Shown: positions 8,075-17,292 of the stretch, in pieces
Position numbering within the stretch: the stretch's first letter is position 1
How the letters are laid out: the number at the start of each line of letters is the position of its first letter
Source: Lentzea flava
Lineage (GTDB): Bacteria > Actinomycetota > Actinomycetes > Mycobacteriales > Pseudonocardiaceae
Length of the DNA stretch: 64,000 bases
Assembly (NCBI RefSeq): GCF_014648475.1
Contig: NZ_BMRE01000014.1
Location: 1-64,000, forward strand
Reading direction: 5' to 3'
Notes under the pieces: model-generated
What the model saw: only the letters and a program-made list of their open reading frames with translations
Databases searched by the model: none
What the model was told of the DNA's origin: nothing
Position numbers and translations under genes: made by a program

Positions 8075-8581
8075 CTATGGGCCGGCCGGGCCCAGCTGAT
8101 ATCCCTGGTTCCACAGGGTTTTGATCACCAGGCCGAGCGGGGCGATCCGGCGCCGCAGCCGCATGATGTGCAGGTGCAGCGCGTTGCTCGTGTCGCCGTC
8201 CTTCGTGGGCAGGCAGCGCAGCAGATCCTCGCGCGAGGTCAAGGAACGGAAATGCTTCAGCAGTTCGGCGACCAGCGCGCGCTCGGTCGGTGAGAGCACC
8301 ACGGAACGCGTGCGGAAACGCAGGATGCCGGACGCGTCCAGCTCCGGCACCGCGTAACGCGCCGCGCGGGCCCGCAGCATCGCGATGCGCACGGCGAGGT
8401 CCTGCTGCGGCACCGGCGCGCGGACCCAGTCCTCCCGCATGTCCGTGAGGACGGGCGCCGGCACGTTCTTCTCCAGCACGAGCAGGCACAACGTCCCGCT
8501 GCGCTGGCACGCCTCCCGTGCCGCCGCGTCCACCGGCCACCGCACGACCTCGACGGGCAGTTGGTTCACCACGTTCGACAT
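8075..8581 (-). CDS. Winged-helix regulator with atypical N-terminal domain
   Basis: 168 aa. The C-terminal ~95 residues carry an OmpR/PhoB-type winged helix (LSPTERALVAELLKHF, SREDLLR, LHLHIMRLRRRI, GYQLGP). The N-terminal ~65 residues contain no recognisable Asp phosphoacceptor, so it is not a standard response regulator and no kinase is adjacent. It may be an orphan regulator of the SRPBCC gene downstream or of the divergent metabolic genes nearby; that is inference. Confidence 0.7.
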   Translation of the reverse strand: MSNVVNQLPVEVVRWPVDAAAREACQRSGTLCLLVLEKNVPAPVLTDMREDWVRAPVPQQDLAVRIAMLRARAARYAVPELDASGILRFRTRSVVLSPTERALVAELLKHFRSLTSREDLLRCLPTKDGDTSNALHLHIMRLRRRIAPLGLVIKTLWNQGYQLGPAGP

Positions 8582-8629
8582 ACGTCCACTTCCCCGGCCT
8601 TCGGCTGTCGTGGACGCTAGACGTGCGGG

Positions 8630-9892
8630 TTATTTCCGCTCTATCGCGTGCATGGGCTCCAGGATGATCGGCTGTGCCCGGCGCCCGGTGACGATGTTCC
8701 ACGCCCACTGCGCCAGCACCGCGACCCGGTTGCGCCAGCCCACCAGGAACGCGATGTGCACGACCGCCCAGGCCACCTTGCCGATGAGGCCCTTGAGCCG
8801 CAGCTTCTTGATGTCCGCCACGGCGTCACCAGGCGAAATCGTCGCCATCGTGCCCAGGTCGAGGTACTTGAACGGCTTGCTGGGCCGCCCCTGCAGCCGT
8901 GCCCTGATCACGCGGGCGACGTGGTGCCCCTCCTGGATCGCGGGTTCGGCGATGCCGGGGAGGTCGTTGAGGTTGACCATGTCGCCGATCGCGTAGATGT
9001 CGTCGGTGACGCTGCAGTCCGAGGGGTTCACCAGGATCCGGCCCTTGCGGTCGAGCTCGGCGCCGGTGGCCTCGGCGAGCTTGCGCGCCAGCGGCGAGGC
9101 CTGCACCCCGGCTGCCCAGATGATCGTCCGCGCCTCGACCCGGTCGCCGTCCTTCGTGGTGAGGCCGCTGTCGTCGATCGACTCGACCATGGCGCCGGTC
9201 ATCACCGTCACGCCGAGACTCTCCAGCTTCTTCCTGGTGTGCTCGCGCAACGGCGCGGAGAACGGCGGCAGCACGTGCGGCACGGCGTCCAGCAGCGTGA
9301 TCCGGATGTCCCTCGGGTCGATCTCCCGGAACTGGCCCTTCAACGCCCTGCGCGCGAGGTCGGCGAGCTGCCCGGCCAGCTCGACCCCGGTCGGCCCGGC
9401 CCCGACGATCGCGAACGACAGCCACTCCTTGGCGTCACCGGCGGCCACCGCGGTCTCGAACGCCCGCAGCATCCGCGAGCGCAGGTCGACGGCCTGTTCG
9501 AGGGTCTTCATCGGCGGCGCGACCTCGGCCCACTCGTCGTGACCGAAGTAGCTGTCCCGCGCCCCGGCCGCCACGACCAGCGTGTCGTACCCGACCGTCC
9601 GCGACGTCCCGTCCGGCAGGTCGACGTGCACCCTCTTGTTCTGCGGGTCGAACCCCGTCACCTCCCCCAGCAGCACCTTCGCGTTGCGCTGCCTGCGCAG
9701 CACCGCCCGGAACGCCGGCGCGATGTCGCCGGCGGGCAGCAACGCGGTCGCCACCTGGTAGAGCAACGGCTGGAAGAGGTGGTGGTTGGTGCGGTCGATC
9801 AACGTGACCTCGACGTCCGCGCGTTTGAGCCCGCGCACGACGCCCAGCCCGCCGAACCCACCACCGACAACGACTACCCGGTGCTTACCCAT
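8630..9892 (-). CDS. ndh: Type II NADH dehydrogenase (NDH-2)
   Basis: 420 aa, the usual length. The FAD-binding Rossmann motif is VVVVGGGFGGLGVVRGL at the N-terminus, followed by the NDH-2 signature DRTNHHLFQPLLYQVATALL. A second Rossmann motif (AIVGAGPTGVELAGQLADL) binds NAD(H). IYAIGDMVNL marks the second FAD-contacting strand. The C-terminal ~60 residues include amphipathic and hydrophobic helices for membrane attachment. It passes electrons from NADH to menaquinone without pumping protons. It is divergent from a FAD/Rieske oxidoreductase across 42 bp, so their promoters must be compact or overlapping. Confidence 0.88.
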   Translation of the reverse strand: MGKHRVVVVGGGFGGLGVVRGLKRADVEVTLIDRTNHHLFQPLLYQVATALLPAGDIAPAFRAVLRRQRNAKVLLGEVTGFDPQNKRVHVDLPDGTSRTVGYDTLVVAAGARDSYFGHDEWAEVAPPMKTLEQAVDLRSRMLRAFETAVAAGDAKEWLSFAIVGAGPTGVELAGQLADLARRALKGQFREIDPRDIRITLLDAVPHVLPPFSAPLREHTRKKLESLGVTVMTGAMVESIDDSGLTTKDGDRVEARTIIWAAGVQASPLARKLAEATGAELDRKGRILVNPSDCSVTDDIYAIGDMVNLNDLPGIAEPAIQEGHHVARVIRARLQGRPSKPFKYLDLGTMATISPGDAVADIKKLRLKGLIGKVAWAVVHIAFLVGWRNRVAVLAQWAWNIVTGRRAQPIILEPMHAIERK

Positions 9893-9934
9893 GGTGGTCG
9901 CATACCCACTCAGGCGGCAGGGTATCCAGCCGCC

Positions 9935-11416
9935 ATGACGACGACCGCCGACCAGTCACTTTGGCTCTCCGCGCTCTCCGCTTCGCCCCGTCCGCCGTTG
10001 ACCGGCAAGCACACCTGCGACGTGGCGGTGGTCGGCGGCGGCATCACCGGCCTGACCACCGCACTGCTGCTGAAGCGCTGCGGCCTGAACGTGGTGGTCC
10101 TGGAGGCCGACCGGGTGGCCTCCGGCGTCTCCGGCAACAACACCGCCAAGGTGACCGCCCTTCAGTCCACTGTGTACACCCAGATCACCAAGGCCCACGG
10201 CGTGTCCGCGGCAGCCGACTACGCCACCGCCTCCCAGCGCGCCGTCACGCAGGTGGCAGATCTCGTGCAGCTGGAGGGCATCGACTGCGACCTGCGCCGC
10301 GCCCCCGGCGTGACCTACGCCTACACCGAGTCCGAAGTGCAGTCCGTGGAGGACGAACTCCAAGCCGCGGGCCGCGCCGGCCTCCCCGCGTACGCGAGCA
10401 CCGACCTCGACCTCCCGTTCGAGGTGCACGCCGCCGTCAAACTCGACGACCAACTCGCCCTGCACCCGGTGAAGTACCTGCAGGGCCTGGCCGCCGCGAT
10501 CGAAGGCGACGGCAGCAAGGTCTTCGAACACAGCCGCGTGACGAGCGTGAGCGGCAACCGCGTGTACACAGAGGACGGTCAGGTCGACGCCGAACGCATC
10601 GTCATCGCCACCCACTACCCCGTGCTGGACCGCGGCTTCTACTTCGCGCGCATGGAAATCACCCGCGCCTACTGCATAGCCGCCCGCCTGACGACCCCGC
10701 CACCGACCGCACTGGCGATCAGCACAGGCAGCCCGTCCTGGTCGATCAGCGCCAACGGCGACCACCTGATCGTCGCGGGCCAAAGCCACCCGACCGGCAA
10801 GTCCGCGGTGGAACCGTTCCGCAAACTGGAAGACTTCGCCCGCACCCACTGGCCGGTGGCCGAGGTGACCCACCGCTGGTCCGCCCAGGACCCCACGGCC
10901 TACGACCACCTGCCGATGATCGGCACCTACACCCCGGGCAACACCACCCTGTACACCGCCACGGGCTACATGAAGTGGGGCCTGACCTCAGGCACGTTCG
11001 CCGCCTCCCTGCTGGCCGACCTGGTCACCGACAAGCCCAACGACCTGGCCGACCGCTTCAGCCCCCACCGCCTGTCCCTGAGCTCCCTGCCCACCCTGCT
11101 GAAGAAGAACGCCGAGGTGGCCGCCGAGTTCGTGGGCGACCGCGTCCTCCCCGCCGACGCAACGTCCAGCGAGTCCCTGCAACCCGACCACGCCCACGTG
11201 ATCCGCGACGGCCTGGGCAAAACCGGCGTGTACCGCGACCCGGAGGGCCAGCTGCACGCCGTCTCGCTGCGCTGCACCCACCTGGGCTGCCTGGTCCGCT
11301 TCAACGCGGCCGAACGCAGCTGGGACTGCCCGTGCCACGGCTCCCGCTTCGACGTGGACGGCGAGGTGCTGGAAGGTCCCGCCACCCGCCCACTCCCCAA
11401 ACGCGACCCGCGCTAG
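9935..11416 (+). CDS. FAD-dependent oxidoreductase with C-terminal Rieske domain
   Basis: 493 aa. The N-terminal DAO-type fold has VAVVGGGITGLTTALLL and VVLEADRVASGVSGNNTAKV; MIGTYTPGNTTLYTATGYMKWG lies near the end of the FAD domain. The C-terminal domain has a complete Rieske [2Fe-2S] pattern: C447 and H449 in CTHLGC, then C465 and H468 in CPCHGSRF. This is the common bacterial YgdK/GlpD-like-plus-Rieske architecture whose substrate is unknown. The open frame runs far upstream, but the ATG at 9935 starts immediately after the promoter gap and fits homologues. It is followed by the accessory island. Confidence 0.85.
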   Translation: MTTTADQSLWLSALSASPRPPLTGKHTCDVAVVGGGITGLTTALLLKRCGLNVVVLEADRVASGVSGNNTAKVTALQSTVYTQITKAHGVSAAADYATASQRAVTQVADLVQLEGIDCDLRRAPGVTYAYTESEVQSVEDELQAAGRAGLPAYASTDLDLPFEVHAAVKLDDQLALHPVKYLQGLAAAIEGDGSKVFEHSRVTSVSGNRVYTEDGQVDAERIVIATHYPVLDRGFYFARMEITRAYCIAARLTTPPPTALAISTGSPSWSISANGDHLIVAGQSHPTGKSAVEPFRKLEDFARTHWPVAEVTHRWSAQDPTAYDHLPMIGTYTPGNTTLYTATGYMKWGLTSGTFAASLLADLVTDKPNDLADRFSPHRLSLSSLPTLLKKNAEVAAEFVGDRVLPADATSSESLQPDHAHVIRDGLGKTGVYRDPEGQLHAVSLRCTHLGCLVRFNAAERSWDCPCHGSRFDVDGEVLEGPATRPLPKRDPR

Positions 11417-11442
11417 GTCGTTGGTGGTCCGGTTGGGTGGTG

Positions 11443-11509
11443 GGTTGCGTGGGCGATTTACCGAGCCGGGTCATTTCATCGCCGCTTCGCGACGATTGCG
11501 ATTGGGGCT
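11443..11509 (+). repeat. Inverted repeat copy A of the island-bounding element
   Basis: About 67 bp that reappear in reverse orientation at 15094-15162 with only a few substitutions and 1-3-bp indels. It contains a near-perfect hairpin ATCGCCGC-TTC-GCGACGAT (11478-11496). It lies in the gap after the Rieske protein and directly before the epoxide hydrolase fragment. Confidence 0.8.
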
Positions 11510-11919
11510 CCGGATACTCGGCGCAGCAGTCGACCCGGCCGCAGACGGTCGGCTACGGGCTGGTCGACTCGCCGGCCGCCCTCTGCGCCTGGATCGTCGA
11601 GAAGTTCTGGTCGTGGACCGACTCCGGTGGCGACCTGCATCGGGTTGTTACCCGGGATGAGCTGCTCGACAACCTGATGCTCTACTGGCTGCCCGGCACC
11701 GGTGCCTCATCCGCCCGGCTTTACTGGGAAAGCCTCCGGCAGGTCAACGAATGGATCTCCGGGTCGGCCGGCGCGCCGGTGACCGTACCCACCGGCTGTT
11801 CGGTCTTCCCCAAGGAGCTGCAGCGCCCGTCTCGGCGGTGGGCGGAGCGCCGGTTCCCGAACATCCGAGGTCCGGTCATTCTTCCGGCTGGTCCGCCGAT
11901 GGTCACCCCTACTCGGTAA
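11510..11919 (+). pseudogene. Epoxide hydrolase remnant (alpha/beta hydrolase fold)
   Basis: The frame reads GYSAQQSTRPQTVGYGLVDS, AWIVEKFWSWTDS, DELLDNLMLYWLPGTGASSA, VPTGCSVFPKE and RPSRRWAERRFPNIR, the conserved C-terminal half of EphA/microsomal-type epoxide hydrolases. The nucleophile half is absent, and the terminal GGHFAA catalytic-His segment is replaced by unrelated codons ending at 11919. It has no start of its own and begins next to repeat copy A. It is a truncated relic, probably cut during the rearrangement that built this island. Confidence 0.8.
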
Positions 11920-12259
11920 GCGGCTGACTAAAGATCAACAAGTGCCCATCGGGTGTCCGTACGTTGAAGTCGCGCATCCCGTAGGGCCGGTCAGCCAGTG
12001 GCTCGACGATGTCGGCGCCGCGGGCGCGCAGCTCGTCGTGGCAGGAATCGACGTCGTCGACGACAACCGTCACCCTGGCCGGGCCGACGCTGCTTTCGGC
12101 GTACAGGTGGAACTCGGCGCTGTCGCGGATCACGGCCGCGTAGCTGGGTGGGGTCTCCCAGGTGAATATGGTGTCGAATCCGAGCACGTCCGTGAAGTAC
12201 GACCGCGCTGCCTGCACATCTCGGCACGGCAGCACGGGAATCGCCACCCGCATGACCAT
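11909..12259 (-). CDS. VOC-family (glyoxalase/bleomycin-resistance-like) protein
   Basis: 116 aa, one vicinal-oxygen-chelate unit pair. It has the typical N-terminal IPVLPCRDVQAARSYFTDVLGF, a middle AEFHLYAE and C-terminal YGMRDFNVRTPDGHLLIF with the usual metal-site Glu/His positions. It could bind a small toxic ligand or metal; the substrate is unknown. Its stop lies 11 nt inside the convergent pseudogene reading frame, and its start is 14 bp from the left end of the insertion element. Confidence 0.78.
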   Translation of the reverse strand: MVMRVAIPVLPCRDVQAARSYFTDVLGFDTIFTWETPPSYAAVIRDSAEFHLYAESSVGPARVTVVVDDVDSCHDELRARGADIVEPLADRPYGMRDFNVRTPDGHLLIFSQPLTE

Positions 12260-12273
12260 TCCGTCACCCTACT

Positions 12274-13514
12274 TGACTTTGGCTCAAGATCGCTGATCTT
12301 GGGTAGGGTGCTGGCTGTTGAGCTGCGGTTTCGTCGTGTGAGCACATCGGCTCGGCGCATGACGATGCGGCGTTGGAGGCGCTCAGGGCGGTGGCGAGGC
12401 AGCGTCTGGCTGTGGGGCAGCCCGAGCTCGACTTCGGCCCGGACTTCGCGGCGTTGCAGGCCAGCAGTGGTGCTGGTGGTGGGCCGCTTGGGATCACGTC
12501 GTCGCGGATGGGGTACCTGTGGGACGCGCTCGGCCACGCCTACCAGCTGTTGGGGTTCGACAGTCTGCGGGTGGTCGAAGAGGCAGGTTTCGACCCGCCG
12601 GCGTACGCGACCCTCAAGCGGCGTCTGCCCGCGTTCGCGAAAGAGTCCTGGCGGCAGAAGTTGGCCGCGGCGTGCGCCCGCACCGCTGATCTGGGGCCGG
12701 CGTCACTGGTTCTCCACGATGTGTCCACCTTGTACTTCGAGACCGATGCCGGGGACGGGTTCCGTGAGCCCGGGTTCTCCAAAGAACGCCGCCTGGAGCC
12801 GCAGATCACGATCGGGCTGCTCACCGACGCAAGCGGGTTTCCGTTGATGGTTAACGCGTTCGAGGGCAACCGGGGCGAGACCACTACGATGCTGCCGACC
12901 ATCCGTGCGTTCATGGACGCCCACCAGCTGGCTGATGTCACGGTCGTGGCCGACGCTGGCATGATCTCTGCGGCCAACCAGCAGGCCATCGAGGCCGCGG
13001 GGTTGTCGTTCATCCTCGGCGCGCGGATACCCGACGTGCCGTACGTGGTGCAGGCGTGGCGCCACGAGCACCCGGATGAGCAGATCCCCGACGGGCACAT
13101 CTTCACCCAGCCCCCTGGCCTGCCGGCCCCAAGGACCAGCGCCGCGACCAGATCATCTACTACCAGTACCGGGCGGACCGGGCTCGGCGCACCCTGCACG
13201 GCATCGACGAACAGGTCGCCAAGGCCGAGCAAGCCGTCGCCGGCAAGACTGCGGTCAAACGCAACCGGTTCATCCAGCTCACAAGTCGTTCCGAATGTCT
13301 AAACACGACCTACGTGCGCGGCCGATCTACCACCACAAGCGCGAGTCGATCGACGCGCACCTGACGGCCGTGTTCGCACCACCCGCCGCTACCGCACCAT
13401 CAACATCCAGGCCGGCGAGCACACCCTCACCGCCGTCGACCCGCTACCCGACGACCTCCGTGATGCCCTCACCCGCATCCACGACCGCGGTGCGCACTAA
13501 TTTGAGCCAAGTCA
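12274..13514 (+). mobile_element. Decayed IS1634-type insertion sequence
   Basis: A roughly 1.24-kb segment bounded by terminal inverted repeats, TGACTTTGGCTCAA on the left (12274-12287) and TTGAGCCAAGTCA on the right (13502-13514), identical except for one T. It encloses the transposase relic. No clear target-site duplication was found. It is shorter than intact IS1634 elements because the transposase has internal losses, so it should be unable to transpose on its own. Confidence 0.75.
12322..13500 (+). pseudogene. IS1634-family transposase, frameshifted and internally deleted
   Basis: The main frame runs EHIGSAHDDAALEALRAVAR (12340 on), then DVSTLYFETD, SKERRLEPQITIGLLTD, FEGNRGETTTMLPTI and VVADAGMISAANQQAI, typical of IS1634 DDE transposases. 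Near 13120 the frame shifts (DQIIYYQYRADRARRTL in another frame). Near 13280 a block is missing, since the frame jumps to KSFRMSKHDLRARPIYHHK. A second shift follows near 13370 (YRTINIQAGEHTLTAVDP). The N-terminus lacks a proper start after a TGA at 12319. It is not functional. Confidence 0.85.
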
Positions 13515-13671
13515 GGTCAAGCAGTCGGGTTCCGGAAATTACCGCTTGAACGGCGTGGCACAGGGTGCTGTCCGGCTCGCTTCGCATCGCGGTTTCGAGA
13601 TACGCCTCGGCTTCGCTTGCTATTTGTCCTTCGGCTTTGCCGATGCCTGGCCGGATTGTGGGCATGGCTGT

Positions 13672-13704
13672 GCCACGGCCGTGGTGGTGCTGCACGGCCG
13701 TGGC
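13672..13704 (-). terminator. Hairpin downstream of the HNH gene
   Basis: Perfect 12-bp arms GCCACGGCCGTG and CACGGCCGTGGC with a 9-nt loop, 43 bp after the minus-strand stop. The rest of 13515-13746 holds no convincing gene. Confidence 0.6.
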
Positions 13705-13746
13705 GGTCGAGATGGTGAGGGGCCGGTCGCGTCCCCCTGGCCGGGG

Positions 13747-14952
13747 TCAGGCGGCGGTGTGGAGCTGGTTGCGTCTGGGTCTGCGCCGCGGATCCAGCCA
13801 GGCGGGCGCGTAGAAGACCGGCACGCCCTGCTCGATCGTGACGCCCCAGCCGCTGCGGTGGATCAGCGTGTGGTGGTGACGGCACAGCAGTACGCCGTTG
13901 TCGACGCGGGTGTCTCCGCCGTCGGCCCAGTGATGGACGTGGTGGGCATCGCAATGCTTGGGCGGCCGACCGCAGCCGGGGAACGCGCAGCCGTGATCAC
14001 GCGCCACCAGGGCGCGGCGGATCCCGGCGGTGAACAGCCGCGACCGGCGGCCCACATCGAGCGGCTGCGACTTCCCGCCCAGGACGATCGGGATGATGCC
14101 CGCGGTGCAAGCGAGCTGACGGACCTGGTCAGCGGGGATACGGTTGCCGTTGTCCAGCACCGCGTGACCCACCTGCTCGGCCAGGTCCTGGTAGGCCATG
14201 GTCAGGGTGAGAGTGACCGGTTCGCCACCGTGCTCGGGCAGTTGATCGGCGCGCAGCATCAGGTCGATCAGTTCGGCCAGGGCGTCGCCCTGGCGCTCGT
14301 CCCGCGAGCGCGGGTCCGGGCCTTCATCGGTGGTCGACCGGGGCTTGGCCAGCGGGTCCAGCAGCGTGACCAGCTTCGCGCCGGTGACCGCGTCCATCGT
14401 TCCCGCGAACTTCCAGTCCCCGGCCTTGTCCTGGCGCAGCGTCAGCCGGTTGCCCGGCGGGGCGGGCTCGGGATCACGGGGTTCGGGGTCGTTCTGGTAA
14501 AGCCCGTAGATCAGCCTCGTGCCCAGCGCGCGCACCGAGGCGGGCGCGAATTCGCGGGCGTAGCCCACGACCTGCGCCTCGTAAGTGGAGGGCAGCGACT
14601 TCATCACTTCGGCGACCACCGCGACGTGCTCGATCGACAGCGTGCCCTCGGCGGCTGCCTCGGCGGTCACGGGGAGTTCGGGGGCCAGTTCGTTGCCGGT
14701 CGGGGTGATCTCGCTGCCGAGCAGGACGGCCTGATCGACCCAGCGTTTCGCGGTCTTGGGGTCCCAGCGGACCGCGTGCTGCAACACCTGCGGCAAAGTC
14801 TTGTAGCCGAATTCGGTCGCGGCTCCGCGCCGGTTCAGTTCGGCGATTTTCTGCATGACCGTGTATTCGCGGGCCCGGATTTCCGTCACCTCGTCGACGA
14901 TGCCGCGCAGCAGCTCGCCGGCGGAGAGGAGGGAAAGGTCGGGGTCGTTCAC
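13747..14952 (-). CDS. DUF222 / HNH endonuclease-domain protein (13E12-repeat type)
   Basis: 401 aa. The N-terminal two-thirds match DUF222 (ELLRGIVDEVTEIRAREYTV, YKTLPQVLQHAVRWDPKTAKRW). The C-terminal ~80 residues form an HNH module with two Cys (CAFPGCGRPP), DAHHVHHWADGG and VLLCRHHHTLIH, so the metal-binding and catalytic residues look intact. Such genes occur in multiple copies in actinobacteria and are linked to repeat or mobile DNA. Position beside a dead IS and inside a pair of inverted repeats fits that. Its DNA target is unknown. Confidence 0.85.
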   Translation of the reverse strand: MNDPDLSLLSAGELLRGIVDEVTEIRAREYTVMQKIAELNRRGAATEFGYKTLPQVLQHAVRWDPKTAKRWVDQAVLLGSEITPTGNELAPELPVTAEAAAEGTLSIEHVAVVAEVMKSLPSTYEAQVVGYAREFAPASVRALGTRLIYGLYQNDPEPRDPEPAPPGNRLTLRQDKAGDWKFAGTMDAVTGAKLVTLLDPLAKPRSTTDEGPDPRSRDERQGDALAELIDLMLRADQLPEHGGEPVTLTLTMAYQDLAEQVGHAVLDNGNRIPADQVRQLACTAGIIPIVLGGKSQPLDVGRRSRLFTAGIRRALVARDHGCAFPGCGRPPKHCDAHHVHHWADGGDTRVDNGVLLCRHHHTLIHRSGWGVTIEQGVPVFYAPAWLDPRRRPRRNQLHTAA

Positions 14953-15093
14953 GTGTTCGACTCTACCGCAAGATCACGAGAATATTACGGTCGAAATGAA
15001 CACCATCGAGTGAACCGAGAAGCGGTGATTCCCGGAACCTGACCGCCACAAACGCAACCATGCCGATGTGCGCCTCACTAGGCCCAGAAATCA

Positions 15094-15162
15094 AGCCCCA
15101 AAATCGCAATCGTCGCGAAGCGGCGATGAAATGACCGGGCTCGGTGAAGCGCCCACGCAACC
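15094..15162 (-). repeat. Inverted repeat copy B of the island-bounding element
   Basis: Reverse-complement counterpart of 11443-11509, sharing for example GGTTGCGTGGGCG and the hairpin core ATCGCCGCTTCGCGACGAT. It lies between the HNH gene and paaZ. The other parts of 14953-15189 hold nothing I recognise. Confidence 0.8.
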
Positions 15163-15189
15163 ACCGAGCCGGACCACCCGAGCGCGCCC

Positions 15190-17211
15190 TCAGCCCTTGG
15201 CCACCAACGTCAACACGTCGTACCGAGCCACCGACTCGCCCTTCTGGTTGACGACATCCGCGTCCCACCGAACCTCGCCGTACTCCTGATCCTCCCGAGG
15301 CGTGATCTGCTTGACCGTCAACGTCACGGTCAACGAATCACCGGGGAAGGTCGGCGTCAGGAACCGGAGGTTCTCCAGCCCGTAGTTGGCCAGCACCGGC
15401 CCTGGCTCAGGCGAGACGAACAACCCGGCAGCGAACGACACCACGAGATACCCGTGCGCGACCCGCCCGCCGAAGAACGGGTTGGCAGCAGCGGCTTCCT
15501 CGTCCATGTGCGCGTAGAACGTGTCGCCGGTGAACTCCGCGAAGTGCTCGATGTCCTCCAGAGTCACCTCACGAGGCCCGGCCACCACGGTGTCGCCCAC
15601 CCGCAGCTCTGCCAGCGTCTTGCGGAACGGGTGCACGGGCTCCGTGTTCCGCGGGGCCCCGGCGACCCACCGGTTCGTGACAGCGGCCAGCGTGCGAGGA
15701 GAACCCTGCACGGCCGTGCGTTGCATGTGGTGCAGCACGCCGCGCATGCCGCCCATCTCCTCGCCACCACCGGCTCGTCCGGGGCCGCCGTGCACCAGCA
15801 TCGGCAACGGGGACCCGTGGCCGGTGGATTCGCCGGCGTCGTCGCGGTCCAGCACGAGCAACCGCCCGTGCCAAGGCGCCACACCGACAACAACGTCACG
15901 CACGAAGGAACTGTCCGCGGACACGATCGACCCGACCAGCGAGCCGGAACCACGAGCCGCCAGGGCGACGGCGTCGTCGACCGACGAGTACGGCATCAGC
16001 GTCGACACGGGTCCGAAGGCCTCGACCTCGTGCGGCTGCACGGCGTCAGCGGAAGCGCGCAACAGCATCGGCGACATGAAGGCGCCGCGCTCCGCGTCAG
16101 CGTCCACAAGCGACAGAGGGCCGTCGCCGTAGACCACGGAGGCGCTCTCCCGCAACGCCTTGAGCGAGCGGCGGACCTCCTCGCGCTGTTCCAGACCGGC
16201 CAGGGCACCCATCTTCACCGACTTGTCGGCGGGGTTGCCGATCACCACGTCGGCGAGGCGGGCGGCCGTGGCCTCGGCCACCGCGTCCATCAGGGAAGCG
16301 GGGACCAGTGCGCGGCGGATGGCCGTGCACTTCTGGCCCGCCTTGGTGGTCATCTCCGTCACGAGCTGGTCGACGAACAGGTCGAACTCCGGTGTGCCGG
16401 CGACGGCGTCCGGGCCCAGGATCGAGCAGTTCAGCGAGTCCGCCTCGGCGTTGAAGCGCACGGACGACCGGATCACGGCCTGGTGCGTGCGCAGGTGCTG
16501 GGCGGTGGAGGCCGAACCCGTGAAGCCCACCAGGTCCTGGGGCGTCAGGTGGTCGAGCAGGTCGCCGGCCGAGCCGCAGACCAGCTGCAGCGAGCCCTCG
16601 GGCAGCAGGCCGGAGGCGAGCATCAGCTCGACCAGCTTCTCGGTCACGTAGGCCGTCTGGGACGCCGGCTTGATCAGTGACGGGACGCCGGCGATGAACG
16701 CGGGCGCGAACTTCTCCAGAGGGCCCCACATGGGGAAGTTGAAGGCGTTGATCTGCACGGCCACGCCGCGCAGGGGCGTGCAGATGTGCTGGCCGACGAA
16801 CGTGCCGCCGCGGCCGAGGGGTTCCACGGCGCCGTCCACGAACACGTGGTCGTTCGGCAGTTCGCGCTTGGCCTTGGACGCGTAGCCGAGCAGCACGCCG
16901 ATGCCGCCGTCGATGTCGATCCACGAGTCGGAGCGGGTCGCGCCCGTGCGTGCGGACAGCGCGTACAGCTCGGCCTTGTGGTCCTTCAGGTACAGGCCGA
17001 GGGCCTTCAGCAGCTGCGCGCGCTGGTGGAACGTGAGCTCGCGCAGCGCGGGCCCGCCGACCGAACGCCCGTGGTCGAGCGCTGCGGCCATGTCGATGCC
17101 CGCGGACGAGATCCTGGCGATCTCCTCCCCCGTCACGGCGTCGTGCAACGGCGTGCCCTCGGCGTCCGGCGTGTGCCACCGACCCGACACGTAACTGCGC
17201 AGCAAGCTCAT
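15190..17211 (-). CDS. paaZ: PaaZ: oxepin-CoA hydrolase / semialdehyde dehydrogenase
   Basis: 673 aa, close to the known PaaZ length. The N-terminal ~520 residues are an aldehyde dehydrogenase (INAFNFPMWGPLEKFAPA, GFTGSASTAQHL, catalytic Cys in TKAGQKCTAIRR). The C-terminal ~140 residues are a MaoC-type hydratase (FTGDTFYAHMDEEAAAANPF, GGRVAHGYLVVSFAAG) that opens the oxepin-CoA ring. In aerobic phenylacetate breakdown, the protein channels the ring-opened semialdehyde to its acid. No other paa gene is nearby. The long open frame upstream is a shadow; MSLLRSYVSGRW at 17211 is the natural start, divergent from the glycosyltransferase-like gene. Confidence 0.92.
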   Translation of the reverse strand: MSLLRSYVSGRWHTPDAEGTPLHDAVTGEEIARISSAGIDMAAALDHGRSVGGPALRELTFHQRAQLLKALGLYLKDHKAELYALSARTGATRSDSWIDIDGGIGVLLGYASKAKRELPNDHVFVDGAVEPLGRGGTFVGQHICTPLRGVAVQINAFNFPMWGPLEKFAPAFIAGVPSLIKPASQTAYVTEKLVELMLASGLLPEGSLQLVCGSAGDLLDHLTPQDLVGFTGSASTAQHLRTHQAVIRSSVRFNAEADSLNCSILGPDAVAGTPEFDLFVDQLVTEMTTKAGQKCTAIRRALVPASLMDAVAEATAARLADVVIGNPADKSVKMGALAGLEQREEVRRSLKALRESASVVYGDGPLSLVDADAERGAFMSPMLLRASADAVQPHEVEAFGPVSTLMPYSSVDDAVALAARGSGSLVGSIVSADSSFVRDVVVGVAPWHGRLLVLDRDDAGESTGHGSPLPMLVHGGPGRAGGGEEMGGMRGVLHHMQRTAVQGSPRTLAAVTNRWVAGAPRNTEPVHPFRKTLAELRVGDTVVAGPREVTLEDIEHFAEFTGDTFYAHMDEEAAAANPFFGGRVAHGYLVVSFAAGLFVSPEPGPVLANYGLENLRFLTPTFPGDSLTVTLTVKQITPREDQEYGEVRWDADVVNQKGESVARYDVLTLVAKG

Positions 17212-17292
17212 CGAGCCAACCCTTCTCACGCTGGGCCGGCGGGTCCGCGCCGACCTCGTTCCCGCACCGTAGCAGTGGATAGGGTGATCACC

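Noticed and set aside
8648..11416. 922-codon forward frame spanning the NDH-2 and FAD/Rieske region
   Set aside because: The first ~430 codons lie opposite NDH-2 and read as low-complexity; only the part from 9935 is the real oxidoreductase.
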